A DNA stretch of 64,000 nt from Fulvivirga ligni (GTDB lineage: Bacteria; Bacteroidota; Bacteroidia; Cytophagales; Cyclobacteriaceae): positions 1,407,001 to 1,471,000 of the forward strand of contig NZ_CP089979.1 of assembly GCF_021389935.1 (NCBI RefSeq). The letters run 5' to 3'. Positions within the stretch are counted from its first letter, which is position 1; every line of letters begins with the position of its first letter. The notes beneath the pieces are model-generated. The model searched no databases. It was not told where the DNA came from and worked only from the letters and a program-made list of their open reading frames with translations. This document shows positions 26,368 to 35,385 of the stretch, one piece after another. Both the position numbers and the translations under genes were made by a program.

Positions 26368-27816
26368 ATGTCTAAACTAATTATAACAGAAGCACCTGAA
26401 AAATGGAACCTTAAGTTCAATGGAGTAGATCTAATATCTCCTTCTGAGTACTTCAGCCAGCCAAAATATCAGGAGTCTAAAAAATTTAAAATTATCAACC
26501 TTTGCAGGTCTCACCAATACCAGAGCTTAGGATATTATGTTTCGCTACTTGCTGAAGCCCGTGGGCATAAAGTAATACCTGAAATAGCCACGCTTCAGGA
26601 TTTTAGATTTCCTTCGCTCATAAAAGATGATGCGGAAGAGTTTGATGTGCTTATTCAAAACAGCTTAAAAAAGGTAGAGGATAATAAAACTACCATAAAC
26701 ATCTTCTTTGGTCAGGTAGAAAATCCTGCCTACGCAAATTTGGGTGTTTTACTTTTTAACCTTTTTCAAATACCTATAATTCAGGCCGTTTTTGTGAAAA
26801 AGGAGAAAAAATGGCAGTTGCAGAGCTTAAAACCTCTCCACTTAAAAGAGCTGGGTAAGGAAGATTATTTGAAATTGGAAGAGGCGCTGAGCTTCTATTT
26901 CACAGGTAAAAAGATAGTGAGAAAAAAATATAGCCGTAAAAAGTACGACCTCGCTATTTTAATGAGCCCGGAAGATGCTACTCCTCCGTCAAATGCCAAG
27001 GCACTACAAAAGTTTATAGCCGCCGCCGATAAGCTAGGCTTTAATACAGAGTGCATTACTAAAAACGATTTTGGTAAGCTAGTGCAGTTTGATGCTCTTT
27101 TTATCAGGGAGACTACTAACGTAAACCACTACACTTACCGTTTTGCCAAAAAGGCTGAAGCAGAAGGATTGGTGGTTATGGATGACTCTAACAGTATTCT
27201 GAAATGCACTAACAAAGTGTATTTGCATGAGCTTTTGGTGGCCAACAAAATAGCTGTTCCTAAGTCTCATATTGTGAGAAAGGATGATCATCATGTGCCG
27301 GCAGATTTTAACTATCCGCTGGTAATAAAGCAGCCTGATGGGTCTTTTTCAAAAGGGGTGAAGAAGGTGGTAGATGAAAAGCAGCTTAAAGAGACATTAA
27401 AAAGCCTTTTTCAAAAGTCAGAATTGTTGATCATTCAGGAGTTTGTACCTACATCATATGACTGGCGCGTGGGTGTAGTAAATGGCAAAGCCTTGTACGT
27501 ATGTAAATACTATATGGCCCAGAACCACTGGCAGATTGTAGACTGGAAGAAGAACGGTGAGCATAGAGAAGGTAAAAGTGAAACCCTGGCAGTAGAAGAT
27601 GTTCCAAAGGCGCTGATAGATACTGCTCTTAAAGCTACTGCTCTTATTGGTAACGGACTTTACGGTGTAGATGTAAAGGAAATAGACGGTAAATTCTACG
27701 TGATTGAAATCAATGATAACCCCAATATTGATGCTGGGGTGGAAGATAAAATAATTAAAAATGGCCTTTACACTACTATAATGGAAACGTTCGTAGAAAG
27801 GCTCCAAAAACGATGA
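26368..27816 (+). CDS. RimK-like ATP-grasp ligase with N-terminal RLAN-type domain
   Basis: The 482-residue enzyme has an N-terminal region (about 40-190) starting KFKIINLCRSHQYQSLGYYVSLLAEARGHKV, the RLAN domain of RimK-like ligases, and a C-terminal ATP-grasp (about 205-480): CTNKVYLHELLVANKIAVPKS, PLVIKQPDGSFSKGV, LLIIQEFVPTSYDWRVGVV, YGVDVKEIDGKFYVIEINDNP. It should join an amino acid to a carboxylate, typically adding Glu-like residues to a peptide or small molecule. The stop overlaps the next ATG by four bases. Confidence 0.94.
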   Translation: MSKLIITEAPEKWNLKFNGVDLISPSEYFSQPKYQESKKFKIINLCRSHQYQSLGYYVSLLAEARGHKVIPEIATLQDFRFPSLIKDDAEEFDVLIQNSLKKVEDNKTTINIFFGQVENPAYANLGVLLFNLFQIPIIQAVFVKKEKKWQLQSLKPLHLKELGKEDYLKLEEALSFYFTGKKIVRKKYSRKKYDLAILMSPEDATPPSNAKALQKFIAAADKLGFNTECITKNDFGKLVQFDALFIRETTNVNHYTYRFAKKAEAEGLVVMDDSNSILKCTNKVYLHELLVANKIAVPKSHIVRKDDHHVPADFNYPLVIKQPDGSFSKGVKKVVDEKQLKETLKSLFQKSELLIIQEFVPTSYDWRVGVVNGKALYVCKYYMAQNHWQIVDWKKNGEHREGKSETLAVEDVPKALIDTALKATALIGNGLYGVDVKEIDGKFYVIEINDNPNIDAGVEDKIIKNGLYTTIMETFVERLQKR

Positions 27817-29069
27817 GTAACAGATTACACTTGTTCCAGGCCTATGGTATAGAGCTGGAATATATGATAGTAGATAAAAAATCATTAGCCGTAAGGCCAT
27901 TAACTGACTTATTATTTAAGAAAGTTACTGGAGAATATACCGGAGATGTAGATCGTGGCATGGTGAGCTGGTGTAATGAGCTGGTGCTTCATGTGGTGGA
28001 GCTAAAGTGTACTAAGCCAGAAGCCCATATGTCGGAGCTGGCAGATCAGTTTCATAAAAACGTGGAAGAGTTAAACGAACTATTAGATTCGTTTGGAGCT
28101 ATGCTATTGCCTACTGCTGCTCACCCGCTAATGAACCCTGAGAAGAGTACCTTTTTATGGCCTCATGATAATAATGATATTTATGCGGCTTATAACAGGA
28201 TATTTAACTGTCACGGGCATGGCTGGTCTAACCTGCAAAGTACTCACTTGAACTTGCCGTTTTATGATGATGAAGAATTTGCCAGACTACATGCCGCAGT
28301 GCGACTTATCTTGCCAATTCTTCCTGCTTTGGCAGCTAGCTCGCCAATTTTGGGTGGTAAAGAAACAGGCTTTTTAGACAAGCGATTAGACTATTATCAA
28401 AAAAACCAGAAGGTTATTCCTTCCATTACAGGTAAGGTGATACCAGAGCGCGCTTTCAGTAAAAGGCAGTACCATAAAATGATCTATGATAGAATAGCTC
28501 ATGATATAGCTCCGCATGACCCTGAGAATATTTTACAGCCTGTATGGCTAAACTCAAGAGGAGCAATAGCCCGTTTTGATCGTGGATCTATTGAGATACG
28601 ACTATTAGATATTCAGGAATGCCCTCAGGCTGACTTGGCTATAGTTAACCTTATAGTATTGCTGCTGAAGCTTTTAGTAGAAGAGAAAATTTGCTCACAC
28701 CACGAGCAGCAGCAGTGGGAGGCGCAGCCATTGAATGATATTTTCCAGGCTACAATTCGTAAGGCAGAGAGTGCTGTGATTGATAATGCCGATTATTTGA
28801 AGGTGTTTGGTATTGAAGATAAATCTATTACTGCGAAGAAGCTATGGGCTCATTTGATTAAAGAAGCTCAGAATTATTACCCTGAAGAAGTAGAAGCATG
28901 GATGCCTCAGCTCAAGGTAATTATGGAGCAGGGTACACTGGCCACCAGGATTTTGAATTCTGTAAGTGGTGAGTATTCTGAAGATAATATAAAGCTGATA
29001 TACAGGGAGTTATCAGATTGCTTAAAATATAACGAAATGTTTCAGGTATGGGTAAAAGAACAATTGTAA
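27813..29069 (+). CDS. GCS2-family glutamate-cysteine-ligase-like carboxylate-amine ligase
   Basis: The 418-residue enzyme belongs to the GCS2/YbdK group, which makes gamma-glutamyl or similar amides with ATP. FQAYGIELEYMIVDKKS (N-terminus) is the metal and ATP-site strand; ELVLHVVELKC and PTAAHPLMN follow; FNCHGHGWSNLQSTHLNL and then RGAIARFDRGSIEIRLLD are further family motifs. Its partner ligase and amidase suggest it conjugates glutamate rather than making glutathione. The next start lies 22 bases inside its 3' end, so translation is coupled. Confidence 0.92.
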   Translation: MSNRLHLFQAYGIELEYMIVDKKSLAVRPLTDLLFKKVTGEYTGDVDRGMVSWCNELVLHVVELKCTKPEAHMSELADQFHKNVEELNELLDSFGAMLLPTAAHPLMNPEKSTFLWPHDNNDIYAAYNRIFNCHGHGWSNLQSTHLNLPFYDDEEFARLHAAVRLILPILPALAASSPILGGKETGFLDKRLDYYQKNQKVIPSITGKVIPERAFSKRQYHKMIYDRIAHDIAPHDPENILQPVWLNSRGAIARFDRGSIEIRLLDIQECPQADLAIVNLIVLLLKLLVEEKICSHHEQQQWEAQPLNDIFQATIRKAESAVIDNADYLKVFGIEDKSITAKKLWAHLIKEAQNYYPEEVEAWMPQLKVIMEQGTLATRILNSVSGEYSEDNIKLIYRELSDCLKYNEMFQVWVKEQL

Positions 29070-29764
29070 TCTCTTGCGAGCATGCTGGAAATTATATTCC
29101 AAAGGACTATAGATTTCTTTTTAATGGTAGGGAAGAAGTGCTTCAAAGTCATAGAGGCTGGGACCCAGGTGCTTTGCTTATAGCAAAATATCTTTCCAGG
29201 CAACTTGGTGCGCCATTCTTCTTTCAAAAGATATCCAGGCTACTGTTGGAGACTAATCGATCACTCCATAGCAAGGAGTTATTTTCTATGTATGTGCAGA
29301 CTTTAGGTATTAACGTGAGAAAGTACTTGCTGGAGAAATATTATCATCCATACCGAAATATGGTGGAGGAAAAGATTGCCAAAGAAATAGAAGCAGGGCA
29401 TGAGGTGCTACATCTGTCTGTTCATACCTTCACGCCAGAGTTAAACGGCGTGGTGCGTACAGTGGATGTAGGCATTTTGTTTGATGAAAATCAATTGCCT
29501 GAGTCTGAGTTCTCAAAAGCCTTTAGAGATAAGCTAGAAAGCAGATTGCCTGATTATAACATCATGCTTAACATTCCATACAATGGCGCTGATGATGGTT
29601 TTACTACCTATCTCCGTACTAAATTTTCACCCAGCGATTATCTGGGTATAGAGTTGGAGGTGAATCAAAAGTATGTAAATACCCCAGACTTGCGGATTAT
29701 TAAGGAAGGTATGGTGTGGAGCTTAAAGCAGGAAAGCCCATTATCAATCAACATTTTGATATAA
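29048..29764 (+). CDS. N-formylglutamate amidohydrolase family zinc hydrolase
   Basis: The family hydrolyses N-acyl-glutamate or related amides with a zinc centre. Seen here are ISCEHAGNYIP (8-18), SHRGWDPGALLIAKYLS, RLLLETNRS, HLSVHTFTPELNG and DYLGIELEVNQKYV. The length, 238, is normal. As last gene of the operon it probably trims or recycles a glutamate-containing product of the two ligases rather than acting in histidine degradation (no hut genes are nearby). The terminator behind it ends the operon. Confidence 0.92.
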   Translation: MGKRTIVISCEHAGNYIPKDYRFLFNGREEVLQSHRGWDPGALLIAKYLSRQLGAPFFFQKISRLLLETNRSLHSKELFSMYVQTLGINVRKYLLEKYYHPYRNMVEEKIAKEIEAGHEVLHLSVHTFTPELNGVVRTVDVGILFDENQLPESEFSKAFRDKLESRLPDYNIMLNIPYNGADDGFTTYLRTKFSPSDYLGIELEVNQKYVNTPDLRIIKEGMVWSLKQESPLSINILI

Positions 29765-29796
29765 AAAAAGAGGCTGCCGGATCGCATGGCAGCCTC
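29763..29796 (-). terminator. Convergent terminator (strongest for the minus strand)
   Basis: GAGGCTGCC (29770-29778) and GGCAGCCTC (29788-29796) form a 9-bp perfect stem with a 9-base loop. On the minus strand it is followed by seven T (29769-29763), ending chitinase transcripts; it can also stop the amidoligase operon from the other side. Confidence 0.85.
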
Positions 29797-29823
29797 TATA
29801 ACTGATCAACCTATTTTGACAGT

Positions 29824-32800
29824 TTAATCTTTTAGAATTTTAATGGACTGAGTTTTCTCACCCATAGAAATTCTTATGATGTAAAGTCCGGCAGGTATTT
29901 TCTCTGTAGAGAACTCTACCGTATGCTTTCCTTCACTCACTTTTTCAATAGTCATAAAGTCAGCCACTTCACCAATTTGGTTATAGATAACCAAAGATGC
30001 TGAGCCTGCCTCAGGGGTGCTGAATTCGATAATACCTGTGTCATGTACCGGGTTTGGATATGCTTTCAATCCAAATTGAGCAACTTCAGAATCACTACTA
30101 TTCAGATTTATGCGGGCCGCACTGGAGCATGGGCCTAGATCTTGCCATGCATCAGGCCATGCCCAATCATCAGCTCCACCCGGAGTATATGGCCCACCTA
30201 TGCTACACCAGCCACCTACTTTACACTGATAGGTATTGCCGTTGTTCTGTACTATGTCTCCAGTTTGGTAAGTAGAGCCGTTTACATATTGAGGTGCATT
30301 ACAGTTTCCTCCGCCACCGTTGCTTTCTACAGTAATATTAGTACTGCCAGATGTCGCTGAATAACTACCGGAAATGGCTTTAGCACTTATGGTGTAGCTG
30401 CCAGCGGCTACTCCAGACCACGTAATGCTATATGGTGCTGAACTATCCTCACCTAGCTTGCTGCCACCATTATAAAACTCAACTTTTGTAATCGAGCCAC
30501 TGCTGATAGATGCACTAGCAGATATCGTGATATTATCTCCGGCAGTAAATGTTTGTCCTGCTCCAGGAGCGGTAAGACTTACATTAATTGTAGGATCTTC
30601 ATTGCCTCCGCCGTTGCCGCCTCCGCAATCACCAATCACTTTCCAAACTTGCCACTCAGATGAGTTAGATGCTGGGTTCTCGTTTTGAGTCCACCATCTG
30701 GCTTCGTATTCTACGCCATTGTATGAAACATGAGCGCCTCCGGTATATGCGGTAGAAGCATTCCATGCAGGTACATCACATGATCCTGGTGTTGATACAG
30801 TAATGGAAACCTGAGCCGTGCTCGTTAGATTATCATTGTCAGTGGCGGTAGCAGTGATCACATATGTTCCCTCAGCGGCAGCTGTCCAGCTGGCCGAGTA
30901 AGTAGAACCTGATCCTGATGCGGTTATATTTTGTCCCCCCACATTAAACACTACGCTGGTGATATTGCCATCGCTATCACTGGCTGATGCAGTAAGAGAA
31001 ATAGTGCTTCCTGTATCAAAAGAGGCATTGTTTGAAGGACTCGTTATGCTCACCGAGGGTGCATCAGGATTGTTGTTACAATCGCCTAACTCTTCATCTA
31101 TGGCAGATAATAAAGAGGTTTGGTCCTGTGTATCCTGAGAGATTTCCCAGATCATGATTCCAGAAGCTCTGTCTAAAGCAAGTTGAGTTTTAGATTTTAT
31201 GGTCGGAATACCGTTGTAATAAGTGCCCTCAAATACATCCTGATTTGGATTGGCACCTGCTGCGATCAGTACATTATAGGCTCTCCATGTAGGTCTTCCA
31301 TAAAAAGGAACTCCTAAAACTGCTTTTGATGCAGGCAAACCTCTGCCTAACCAATAATCAAGAGCAGTTACGGCATAGCTATAAGGCGAATGTGAAGCTC
31401 CGTCACCTCCGTCATAAGCCATTATGTTTAGGAAGTCTATGTCATCAAAAACTCCGCTAAGAATACCATCAGCATTCCAGCCACTAGCCACTACTGCCGC
31501 GGTAAGTATCTTGCCATTGCTATGAAGGGCAGCGCCAAGTTCTTGCATCATTAACTCATAATTTTGCGGCTCGTTGCCTTCTCTTGGGTATTCCCAATCC
31601 ATGTCTACCCCATCCAGATTGTACTGGCTTACGAAGCTCATTAAGCTGTTTACAAAATTTGTTCTGGTAGATGCGTTTGAAGCTAAAGCGCCAAAGTTGC
31701 TGTCGTTACCATCGTTCCATCCGCCTACAGCAATAAGCACCTTTGTGCCGACATTGTGCGCTGATGTTACTATTTGCTGAAGTTTTTGTGGGTTCTCTAT
31801 CCCTTGTAAGCTACCATCTGCATTAGGCAATATGAATGAGTAATTGATGTGCGTTAGCTTTTCATATTGAATGCTTGCCGCTGTACCTGACCAACTTGGC
31901 ATATAGCCTACTACTCTGAAGTTGGCATTAGGGCAATCTTCACCACCGCCGCCATTATCATCAGCTTCTACAGTTATTGACACGCTAGATGAAGTTGAAG
32001 TAGCGTTGTCATTGTCAGTAGCTCTTGCAGTCAAGGTATAACTGCCCGCCGCCGGGCTACTCCAGTTATAAGAGAAAGGAGATGAACTATCCTGACCTAT
32101 TTTTGATCCGTTAGCGTAAAACTCAACCAATGTTACAGTGCCATCACTATCCGAAGCGTTTGCAGTAATGCTCACACTTTGTCCTGCAGTATAAGTCGCA
32201 TTATTTTGAGGTGTAGAGATAGAAACTGATGGAGCATTGTTTCCAGGATTGGTTATTCCATCGGCAAACACCTCATTTACAGTGTTTATTAATGGAGAGC
32301 TCACATTTGACCATCTCTTTAGCTTGGTGCCGAAGTTTGTAGCTGAACCTGAGAATTCAAGATCGCCAAATACGGTCCATATAATGGTTCCTGCTAAATT
32401 ATTGTTTTTGATGAATTCAGATTTTATAGCAATAGACTCTTCGTCATCATAGCTCAAGAAATACTTTCCATTAGTCATATAAGGAACCTTAGCCTGATTA
32501 TCCCAATGTCTGGTCCAGCCACTACCACTTCCTGTTTTTTGCTTAATAAAGAAGTAGTTAGGTGTTCCATCATAAACATCAAGAGGCCAATTAGTATAAT
32601 CAGAAGCTGTGCTGATCGGGCCATCAGGCTGAACGGTAACACTGCTTTTTACCGTAGGTGCGTTCAGATCCGCATTTCCTGTAGTCACTACTCCTCTGCC
32701 ATAAAATGGAATACCAAAGTTGATCTTATTGGAAGGAACACCCATAGCCATCATGGCATTATAAGTAGACTGCCAGTTGAAATCAGGGGCCTCGGCGCCA

Positions 32801-33804
32801 TCATATGGATAAACAGGAGCATTGTGTCCTGCAATGTCAGACCAGCCACCATTAAAGTCATAGGTCATCATGTTGAAATAATCCATAGTAGCTGCCAGCT
32901 GAGGCCAGTTAAAGCCTTGTAGCTTCGCAGGATCTGCGGCCATAGCAGCTGTGATAAGCTTGTCAGGTCCTATAGCAGCTCTTATTTCCTGAACTAAAGT
33001 CAGAAAGTTGCCATAATCAGCCTCACTGCCAGTGAAGTTCATTCCTGAAAATGGTCCTGGATATTCCCAGTCAAGATCAATACCATCAAATCCAGTGTTA
33101 ATTAAGTTAACACAGTCTTGAATAAATCGAGCTCTTTTAGCTGGATCAGCAGCCATTTCTGGAAAGTGCTTACACATACTCCAGCCGCCAATTGAGGCTA
33201 CTACTTTCACGCCGTTTGCATGAGCCATATCTAAAAGCCCTGCCGCTCCACCTTCTTTATGAAGTGGTAGAGGTAAGCTTCCACTCAGTCCCCAGTTAGT
33301 ATTGGTCCATGTGGTGCCTCCAACTTCTACCTGAAAGCCTTGAGCCTCAGCTCTTTGCTTTACATCTTCATTTACCCATTGTATCGGATCGATCTCACCG
33401 AAAAGGATGTGCAAATCCCAACTGCTGTAAATGTCAGTGTAAAAAATATCTCCAGGCTGCTGTACCGAGCCATTCTGATAGATGTTCTTGTTTCTCAGGT
33501 CTCCGCTGTGAAGAGATCCGTCCTGAGCTACACCAAAGAATGAATAATTGAGAATAGTGTACTTTGAGTAGTCAATATTCATGTGGGTTAATGCGCCTTG
33601 AGCAGGTAATCCTGCATTCGCGGCTTTCCAGGCGTCCCAGTTAGTGATGTAACCGATTACCTGCTTGTTGTGATCAGATGTGTTGGCACTTCCTCCGGTG
33701 TTCACCTGTGCAGGTGAAAGATGAGGAATAACCATCCACATAAGAAAAGAGAGCATACTAAAAGCCAACTTAGATGCTTTTTCTTTCTGTAAAAAATTAA
33801 ACAT
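29824..33804 (-). CDS. Large secreted chitinase: two GH18 domains, three Ig-like domains, two CBM5/12-type modules, T9SS sorting domain
   Basis: The 1326-residue enzyme has a signal peptide, GH18-A (about 48-500) with catalytic Glu247 in FDGIDLDWEYPG, and GH18-B (about 629-908) with Glu738 in LDGVDMDWEYPR. Ig-like domains lie at about 524-613, 915-1004 and 1072-1160 (SVSITSPSNN..., each with a DSDG or similar loop), chitin-binding CBM5/12-like modules at about 1009-1060 and 1168-1226, and the C-terminal type IX sorting domain starts at about 1245 (GLKAYPNPVHD) and ends IRISMGEKTQSIKILKD. It should cleave chitin outside the cell and be exported via T9SS; two catalytic domains as in Flavobacterium johnsoniae ChiA suggest complementary exo and endo action. 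It is transcribed alone. Confidence 0.96.
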   Translation of the reverse strand: MFNFLQKEKASKLAFSMLSFLMWMVIPHLSPAQVNTGGSANTSDHNKQVIGYITNWDAWKAANAGLPAQGALTHMNIDYSKYTILNYSFFGVAQDGSLHSGDLRNKNIYQNGSVQQPGDIFYTDIYSSWDLHILFGEIDPIQWVNEDVKQRAEAQGFQVEVGGTTWTNTNWGLSGSLPLPLHKEGGAAGLLDMAHANGVKVVASIGGWSMCKHFPEMAADPAKRARFIQDCVNLINTGFDGIDLDWEYPGPFSGMNFTGSEADYGNFLTLVQEIRAAIGPDKLITAAMAADPAKLQGFNWPQLAATMDYFNMMTYDFNGGWSDIAGHNAPVYPYDGAEAPDFNWQSTYNAMMAMGVPSNKINFGIPFYGRGVVTTGNADLNAPTVKSSVTVQPDGPISTASDYTNWPLDVYDGTPNYFFIKQKTGSGSGWTRHWDNQAKVPYMTNGKYFLSYDDEESIAIKSEFIKNNNLAGTIIWTVFGDLEFSGSATNFGTKLKRWSNVSSPLINTVNEVFADGITNPGNNAPSVSISTPQNNATYTAGQSVSITANASDSDGTVTLVEFYANGSKIGQDSSSPFSYNWSSPAAGSYTLTARATDNDNATSTSSSVSITVEADDNGGGGEDCPNANFRVVGYMPSWSGTAASIQYEKLTHINYSFILPNADGSLQGIENPQKLQQIVTSAHNVGTKVLIAVGGWNDGNDSNFGALASNASTRTNFVNSLMSFVSQYNLDGVDMDWEYPREGNEPQNYELMMQELGAALHSNGKILTAAVVASGWNADGILSGVFDDIDFLNIMAYDGGDGASHSPYSYAVTALDYWLGRGLPASKAVLGVPFYGRPTWRAYNVLIAAGANPNQDVFEGTYYNGIPTIKSKTQLALDRASGIMIWEISQDTQDQTSLLSAIDEELGDCNNNPDAPSVSITSPSNNASFDTGSTISLTASASDSDGNITSVVFNVGGQNITASGSGSTYSASWTAAAEGTYVITATATDNDNLTSTAQVSITVSTPGSCDVPAWNASTAYTGGAHVSYNGVEYEARWWTQNENPASNSSEWQVWKVIGDCGGGNGGGNEDPTINVSLTAPGAGQTFTAGDNITISASASISSGSITKVEFYNGGSKLGEDSSAPYSITWSGVAAGSYTISAKAISGSYSATSGSTNITVESNGGGGNCNAPQYVNGSTYQTGDIVQNNGNTYQCKVGGWCSIGGPYTPGGADDWAWPDAWQDLGPCSSAARINLNSSDSEVAQFGLKAYPNPVHDTGIIEFSTPEAGSASLVIYNQIGEVADFMTIEKVSEGKHTVEFSTEKIPAGLYIIRISMGEKTQSIKILKD

Positions 33805-33996
33805 TAAATTAGGGTTTGATTGAACATAAAGGCCAGCTCATTATGCATGGGCAGAGCCTGTACAACCAAAAGGTAATCATTTGAAATATCTGGCTAAAAT
33901 TATTTAGCTAAACGACATCATTTCAAAGCTAAATGGATGAATCTGATAGATGATGCCTTCTGTACAATTGATCTTTTTTATTAAAATCCTGTGATT

Positions 33997-34004
33997 TACA
34001 TTTG
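33997..34004 (+). promoter_or_regulatory. Candidate -7 promoter element of the threonine aldolase gene
   Basis: TACATTTG matches the -7 TAnnTTTG consensus; 19 bases upstream is TTTT (33974-33977), one base from the -33 TTTG. The transcript would begin about 10 bases before the ATG at 34022. Confidence 0.5.
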
Positions 34005-34021
34005 GCCAAAATAACAAACAC

Positions 34022-35044
34022 ATGCAAGTAGACCTAAGAAGCGACACCGTTACCAAGCCCACAGCTGCCATGAAGGAAGCCATGATCAATGCAGAGGTAG
34101 GAGATGATGTGTACGGAGAAGACCCCACTGTAAATGAACTTGAAAAGTATGCGGCTAACTACTTAGGTATGGAGGCTGCCATTTTCTGTCCTTCAGGCAC
34201 TATGACCAACCAGATCGGGATTAATGTGCTCTCTCAGCCATATGAAGAAGTGATTTGTTATGAGGGCTCGCACATCTACAAATATGAAGGTGGAGGCGTA
34301 GCAGGTACCAGCGGATTGTCTATGAAATTACTAAAGGGAGATCGAGGTAGGCTTTCGCTCAATGATATCAAGGAGGCAATTAATCCAGATGATATTCATG
34401 CGCCAATAACGTCAATTGTTTCTTTGGAAAACACAGTAAATAAAGGTGGAGGTAGCTATTATTCACTGTCAGAAATAAAAGCAATAGGCCAGTTGTGTCG
34501 GGAGCATGGTTTAAAATTCCACCTGGATGGTGCTCGTTTATTTAATGCCTTGGTAGAGACAGGTGACGATCCCAAGGAATATGGCAAGCATTTCGATACC
34601 ATATCCATCTGCCTGAGTAAGGGTTTGGGAGCTCCTGTTGGTTCTTTGTTGGTTGGTAAAGCAGATCACATTAAAAAAGCGAGAAGAGTAAGAAAGTTTA
34701 TGGGTGGCGGTATGAGGCAAGCCGGCTTTATTGCCGCAGCAGGTTTGTATGCTTTGCAAAATAATATCGACCGATTAAAAGAAGATCACAAAAAGGCCCG
34801 TATTCTTGGGCAAACTTTGGCGTCACTTTCTTATGTAGAAGAGGTACTTCCGGTAGATACGAACATAGTAATATTTAAGCTGGCAGAGGGAATCTCTACA
34901 GCTCAATATTTAGACGCACTAAAGCAGCACCAGATTCTTGCCGGGCCTTTCGGACCCAGAGAAATTAGGTTTGTTACACACCTGGATTATAATGATCAGA
35001 TGCTTGAATACACAGTAGAGGCTATTAAGAAAATTTCCTTTTAA
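34022..35044 (+). CDS. ltaE: Low-specificity L-threonine aldolase
   Basis: The PLP enzyme cleaves threonine and allo-threonine to glycine and acetaldehyde. The N-terminus MQVDLRSDTVTKPTAAM is diagnostic, as are GDDVYGEDPTVNELE, EAAIFCPSGTMTNQI, HIYKYEGGG, LENTVNKGGG, FHLDGARLFNA (the cofactor-binding Asp and substrate His/Arg) and SICLSKGLGAPVGS with the PLP Lys. Length, 340, is usual. It is followed by a small convergent gene overlapping its stop by four bases. Confidence 0.95.
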   Translation: MQVDLRSDTVTKPTAAMKEAMINAEVGDDVYGEDPTVNELEKYAANYLGMEAAIFCPSGTMTNQIGINVLSQPYEEVICYEGSHIYKYEGGGVAGTSGLSMKLLKGDRGRLSLNDIKEAINPDDIHAPITSIVSLENTVNKGGGSYYSLSEIKAIGQLCREHGLKFHLDGARLFNALVETGDDPKEYGKHFDTISICLSKGLGAPVGSLLVGKADHIKKARRVRKFMGGGMRQAGFIAAAGLYALQNNIDRLKEDHKKARILGQTLASLSYVEEVLPVDTNIVIFKLAEGISTAQYLDALKQHQILAGPFGPREIRFVTHLDYNDQMLEYTVEAIKKISF

Positions 35045-35220
35045 ACGGTTCTTTTTTTATGAACCACATAGTAAATAATAGCTGCAAGGAAGTTAGCTAT
35101 TAAGGCTAGTACCGTCCAAAGTACTTTGGAGGTTTCATCTAGGTAGCGATTTACCACCCATACGTCGTATATTACCCATATTGCACATATGAGGCCAACT
35201 AAATACAATATTCCGCTCAT
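35041..35220 (-). CDS. Small PLDc_N-like membrane protein (59 aa)
   Basis: On the minus strand an ATG at 35220 opens a 59-codon frame, MSGILYLVGLICAIWVIYDV..., ending VHKKRTV. Two hydrophobic helices flank a short loop, VNRYLDETSKVLWT, and the last helix is ..FLAAIIYYVV followed by a basic tail. This is the layout of the PLD-nuclease N-terminal family, known as stand-alone 50-70-residue membrane proteins of unknown role. Its last four bases overlap the end of the threonine aldolase gene. Confidence 0.75.
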   Translation of the reverse strand: MSGILYLVGLICAIWVIYDVWVVNRYLDETSKVLWTVLALIANFLAAIIYYVVHKKRTV

Positions 35221-35385
35221 CGGCTTTCAAGTTTTGGTTAGGTTAGTTTCTGCGATAATTATTCCTAACAATACTAACGAAATTAAGTTGAAACTTATTT
35301 GTTAGTAAATGTTAATAAAGGTTTCTGTCAGTTAATATAAGCATAAAATTATTAGAAATAACTAAAGATAGATTGGTTGCTATTT
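35221..35385. other. Short AT-rich intergenic stretch
   Basis: No gene is visible. A nested inverted repeat, ACTAAC..AAGTT/AAACTT..GTTAGT, lies around 35270-35310; it may be a hairpin at the end of the acyltransferase transcript, but no T-run follows it closely. Confidence 0.35.

Noticed and set aside
27454-27900. 148-codon minus-strand frame over the RimK-like and GCS2 genes
   Set aside because: It is antisense to two strong enzyme genes and covers their junction; no family character.
32506-32922. 138-codon plus-strand frame over the chitinase gene
   Set aside because: It is antisense to the GH18 domain and is explained by the codon pattern of that gene.
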